Positions 55,157 to 57,780 of a DNA stretch of 57,780 nucleotides are shown piece by piece. Numbering within the stretch: the first letter of the stretch is position 1; every line of letters starts with the position of its first letter. The position numbers and the translations under genes are program-made. The stretch lies in contig JAUNMH010000012.1 in the NCBI GenBank assembly GCA_030537495.1, forward strand, positions 1 through 57,780. Reading direction: 5' to 3'. Under the pieces are notes generated by a model that did no database searches, was not told the DNA's origin, and saw only the letters and a list, made by a program, of their open reading frames with translations. The DNA comes from Clostridia bacterium (GTDB taxonomy: Bacteria > Bacillota > Clostridia > Peptostreptococcales > Anaerovoracaceae).

Positions 55157-55963
55157 CTATCCTCCAATTTTTAGAACTAAATTCCTTATAGCGTATTTAT
55201 AATTAACATTTGCCTGAAGGTCCCTGCGGGCCTCCTCCAAATAGTTTATTCCCTCAATTATTTTCTCTTCCCTCACTGGACTCGGCCCGCTCGAAACAAG
55301 CAGCTCTCGATATAATCTCTCCATCCCATCCAAAAAAATCATCGCATCTTTTTTATCATCCAGCTTCTTATCTAAATATTTCTTTATTTCGAAAAAATAT
55401 TCACCATCCATGACCATGCCAAAAACCTTCTCAGGCACTTCCATAGCTGGATTACTTGCGCTCACCGCATAATTGCCCAACCTGTAAATTATGCACCTGG
55501 AAAGAATTGTCTGCAACAAGTTTTCTGTATTCTCTGACAATAGAAAAATCACCGTTCCCGGATTTGGCTCTTCCAGCGTCTTAAGCAGTCTGTTCTGCGC
55601 CCAGTCTGTCATAAGGTCAGCATCACAAATAAACGCAATGTTTCTTTCTCCCACAGGCTTCTTCATAAGATTTTCCTGGAGTTTCTCAATCATGGCGTTT
55701 TTCACGGAGTTCTCGTCAGCCCTCACCACGTAAAGGTCTTCGTAGTTGTTGTGATCCAGTTTCCTGCACGTCAGACACTCATCGCATCCTGTTCCTGGCA
55801 TCTCCTTACAAAGAATTGCCTTCGCCATATTTCGGGCAAAACCTTCTTTGTCTACGCAGCTATCACCTTCTAAAATATACGCATGTGACACGCTACCAGC
55901 CTGTATCGCCTTGCTAATTCTATTTGTCAATTTTTCAAACTCTCTGTAATCTCTTAACGACAT
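55157..55963 (-). CDS. holB: DNA polymerase III delta-prime subunit
   Basis: A 268-residue clamp-loader subunit. The zinc cysteines are in CKEMPGTGCDECLTC near residues 52-66, and the SRC sensor motif is LSRC near 155. As expected for delta-prime the P-loop is degenerate (EGDSCVDKEG). It is rather short at the C-terminus compared with many homologues. GAGGGG precedes the ATG. Confidence 0.92.
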   Translation of the reverse strand: MSLRDYREFEKLTNRISKAIQAGSVSHAYILEGDSCVDKEGFARNMAKAILCKEMPGTGCDECLTCRKLDHNNYEDLYVVRADENSVKNAMIEKLQENLMKKPVGERNIAFICDADLMTDWAQNRLLKTLEEPNPGTVIFLLSENTENLLQTILSRCIIYRLGNYAVSASNPAMEVPEKVFGMVMDGEYFFEIKKYLDKKLDDKKDAMIFLDGMERLYRELLVSSGPSPVREEKIIEGINYLEEARRDLQANVNYKYAIRNLVLKIGG

Positions 55964-55985
55964 GTGTCCCCTCTGCCCTTATATT

Positions 55986-56044
55986 CTACATTATGCCACG
56001 ATTCGCCAAAATCCCCGAGCCCTACATTATGCCGCGATTGGCCA
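55986..56044 (-). repeat. 36-bp tandem duplication at the tmk 3' end
   Basis: A 23-bp block CTACATTATGCCRCGATTSGCCA occurs at 55986-56008 and 56022-56044. The second includes the tmk stop codon; the first is a diverged downstream copy encoding the same LANRGIM-stop in frame. Confidence 0.8.
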
Positions 56045-56654
56045 GCGCCTCAGCCACTGTACCAATGAGGTCCTGGCGTATGACTTCCTTATCCCTAGAT
56101 GCGTCGACGCACACGAATCTATCAGCGTAGTGATTTGCAATATTCAAGTAGCCCTCGTATACCCTGTTGTGAAACTCGATTTTTTCCATTTCCAGCCTGT
56201 CCTGGCTATCTTCACTAATCCTTGATTTTCCAACAGCTGGCGGTAATTCCATTAAAAACGTAACATCAGGCATGCACCCTGCCACGGCATACTCGTTAAT
56301 CACTCTAACCGAATCTCCCAGGTTTCTGCCATAGCCCTGGTAGGCAATGCTTGAATCAATAAATCTATCACAAACTACTACTTTGCCTTCCATAAGAGCC
56401 GGCTTAATCAACTCTTCAACATGTTGCGCCCTACTCGCAGCATATAACAAAGCCTCAGCCATGTCACACATTTCGCTGTTTGACTTATCAAGAATAATTT
56501 TTCTCAATTCTTCCCCAATATGCGTGCCTCCCGGCTCTCTCGTAAAAACGCACTCTATTTCATTTTCTTCAAAAAACCGTCTGAGATATTCTATCTGTGT
56601 AGACTTCCCTGATCCATCCGGTCCCTCTAATGTTATAAAAAAACCCTTCTTCAT
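56022..56654 (-). CDS. tmk: Thymidylate kinase
   Basis: A 210-residue kinase making dTDP from dTMP. P-loop LEGPDGSGKSTQ at 9-20, REPGGT near 40, CDRFIDSSIAYQG near 94-106. The ATG at 56654 follows GAGGAG by seven bases; the longer frame starts inside that site. It lies upstream of holB, the usual Firmicute order. Confidence 0.96.
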   Translation of the reverse strand: MKKGFFITLEGPDGSGKSTQIEYLRRFFEENEIECVFTREPGGTHIGEELRKIILDKSNSEMCDMAEALLYAASRAQHVEELIKPALMEGKVVVCDRFIDSSIAYQGYGRNLGDSVRVINEYAVAGCMPDVTFLMELPPAVGKSRISEDSQDRLEMEKIEFHNRVYEGYLNIANHYADRFVCVDASRDKEVIRQDLIGTVAEALANRGIM

Positions 56655-56755
56655 ATTGTGTCTCCTCAAATGTAAGCTCTGCCCTAGTCGCCTCGCGCTA
56701 GATATATTTCGCGTAGTTACGCAGTGTCGTGTCGCGTCGTTGCATCATCACATCG

Positions 56756-56863
56756 TCACTTTTGCTTGGTGGCATCGTCGACCAAACTTGTAAAAATTGC
56801 AACCGCAATAAACGCCATAGGGCAGCATAGCAAGGCACCAAATATTACTTTAAATAAAATCAT
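56756..56863 (-). CDS. Small single-helix membrane peptide upstream of tmk
   Basis: A 35-residue ORF, MILFKVIFGALLCCPMAFIA followed by VAIFTSLVDDATKQK. The first ~26 residues form one membrane helix. GGGAGGAG lies eight bases before the ATG and a TATAAT promoter is just upstream, so expression is plausible. It matches nothing I recognise. Confidence 0.6.
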   Translation of the reverse strand: MILFKVIFGALLCCPMAFIAVAIFTSLVDDATKQK

Positions 56864-56906
56864 GATCAAAACTCCTCCCTGCTACTTCGCACAAATATAC
56901 AAAATA

Positions 56907-56935
56907 ATTATACCACATTTCAAATTCAAGATAAA
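56907..56935 (-). promoter_or_regulatory. Promoter of the small-peptide/tmk operon
   Basis: TATAAT (56907-56912) with upstream TGG (extended -10); at 17-bp spacing only a weak TTTATC -35 (56930-56935). Confidence 0.6.
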
Positions 56936-57025
56936 TACAAAACTAGTCCATTTATTTTACTTTGACCTATAATCCATGATAGTTATCATATTACAATTGT
57001 TTTGCACTTGTCCTTTCGAGAGATT

Positions 57026-57107
57026 TCGCATATTGATCAGGCTATGCAATTGCTTGGTTTAGCGCGTCGCATCATAATTAGGCGCTGCGTTTGCTGGGTT
57101 TAGTACG
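57026..57107 (+). repeat. 41-bp tandem repeat
   Basis: Two full units start at 57026 and 57067 and a third begins at 57108 before running into repeat copy B. Units share TCGCAT, ATNAGGC, TTGCTKGGTTTAG. The 57000-57780 stretch shows no credible gene. Confidence 0.75.
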
Positions 57108-57179
57108 TCGCATCGTAATTAGGCGCTGCGTTTCTATCATTTTTGGCACATTCTCTACCCTAGCGGATTCCAATACCAA
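57108..57179 (-). repeat. Dispersed repeat copy B
   Basis: On the minus strand TTGGTA, 21 bp, AATGTGCCAAAAATGATAGA, then GCGCCTAATTACGATGCGA, the same layout as copy A at 46.7 kb. Confidence 0.7.
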
Positions 57180-57371
57180 ATTATGTTGTAATTTCAATAT
57201 TTGTCAGGCATTTTGCCTAGATATCAGCCTTGTTTGTGACATAGGTTGCTTCTATGTTTTGATTTGAATACAAGGTTTACCACTTTCAGTATTTCTTCAG
57301 CTTGGGTGTGGGTAGCTTGTTGTAATAAAATGTTAATTACAATCTCACTTTATGTACTTAGGCCAGCTCCC

Positions 57372-57418
57372 TTGGTACCAGGACTTCGAAATCCGTCAAA
57401 TGTCCCAGAAATGATAGA
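57372..57418 (+). repeat. Dispersed repeat copy D
   Basis: TTGGTA at 57372 and AATGTCCCAGAAATGATAGA from 57399, again 27 bp apart, inverted relative to copy B. An imperfect GAATCCTCGAAG/CTTCGAGATTC hairpin follows at about 57424-57485. Confidence 0.6.
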
Positions 57419-57780
57419 TTTAGAGAATCCTCGAAGTCTGCTTGAGGACTTCTTGAAGACTGCTTGACAAACTCTTCGAGATTCCTCGCAGGCATTCACC
57501 CTTTATTCACTGATTTACCCTTATGCTTCCCTTCCAAATCTATCGTTTTACACCATTTACCCAAATTCATGTATCAATGTGTTAACTACTTTCCAGGGAG
57601 TTGCTCTCACCATGGCACATTCTATTTATGTAGGTATCTTTAGGGACAAGCATGGTGCCTCTTTGCCCAGCTTTGTCTTCATTTCTCAGTGCTTTCATTC
57701 TCCAACGCGTAACATATACAAGTCCTGTCCCACATGATAGTTTATCTCTCACCTAAGGTAATGCATAACGCGAATATTTT

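Noticed and set aside
57026..57133. CRISPR array
   Set aside because: The 41-bp period has no constant repeat with variable spacers; whole units are similar and only three are present, with no cas genes.
57246..57467. 73-codon plus-strand ORF
   Set aside because: No ribosome site, odd composition, and its last third coincides with dispersed repeat copy D; treated as chance frame in repeat DNA.

Overview
The window reads as chromosome of an anaerobic, low-to-mid GC Gram-positive bacterium of the Clostridia. The supporting genes are an enterococcal/clostridial-type V-ATPase operon, pyruvate:ferredoxin oxidoreductase with an NfnAB-like pair, a desulfoferrodoxin, class III fructose-bisphosphatase, WhiA, RicT and a 3-keto-5-aminohexanoate cleavage enzyme homologue. 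A member of Eubacteriales Family XIII (Anaerovoracaceae-like amino-acid fermenters) would fit, but that placement is inference. Nearly all genes lie on the minus strand. No rRNA, CRISPR array or intact insertion sequence was seen; there is one tRNA, tRNA-Arg(ACG).

Region by region. (1) 1-3185: one end of an integrative/conjugative element of the Tn1549-like kind (RepA-like initiator cut by the window edge, ParB, ParA, two small element proteins), abutting the 3' end of rlmD, a known integration hotspot. (2) 3186-6651: rlmD, a DEAD-box helicase with a long basic tail, and a hotdog thioesterase. (3) 6861-15444: a complete V-type ATPase operon in the order F-I-K-E-C-G-A-B-D, whose proteolipid carries the Na+-binding signature. 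(4) 15745-21399: whiA, a Kce-family enzyme on its own promoter, and an AI-2E-type permease/murB/PHP/rapZ operon. (5) 21607-24416: DUF308 membrane protein plus radical SAM protein, a compact region that folds like a structured RNA, and a YfcE-type phosphodiesterase. (6) 24632-27668: NhaC-family antiporter divergent from D-serine dehydratase. (7) 27684-34551: a tightly coupled three-gene operon of a ~1600-residue HD/HEAT/nucleotidyltransferase/phosphoribosyltransferase protein, an LDH-like Rossmann protein and an Fe-S-flavoprotein-like reductase; this is the best candidate for an undescribed system. (8) 34702-41792: a redox operon (duplicated RnfB-type polyferredoxin, PFOR, NfnA-like, NfnB-like). 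(9) 42100-45596: serC-serA-DUF1015. (10) 46025-47185: desulfoferrodoxin, a repeat-rich gene desert, and tRNA-Arg. (11) 47427-49265: MarR-MATE. (12) 49472-56863: DUF948-abrB-murA-fbp operon and a small membrane peptide-tmk-holB-ricT-trmN6 cluster. (13) 56864-57780: a gene-free end carrying the same repeats as the 46.5-47 kb desert.

Taken together the genes suggest amino-acid/pyruvate fermentation with ferredoxin as electron hub (polyferredoxin, PFOR, NfnAB) and a sodium-based membrane economy (Na+-type V-ATPase, NhaC-type antiporter). Promoters, terminators and start codons were read by eye; several starts were moved to the codon with the best Shine-Dalgarno spacing, as stated in each entry.
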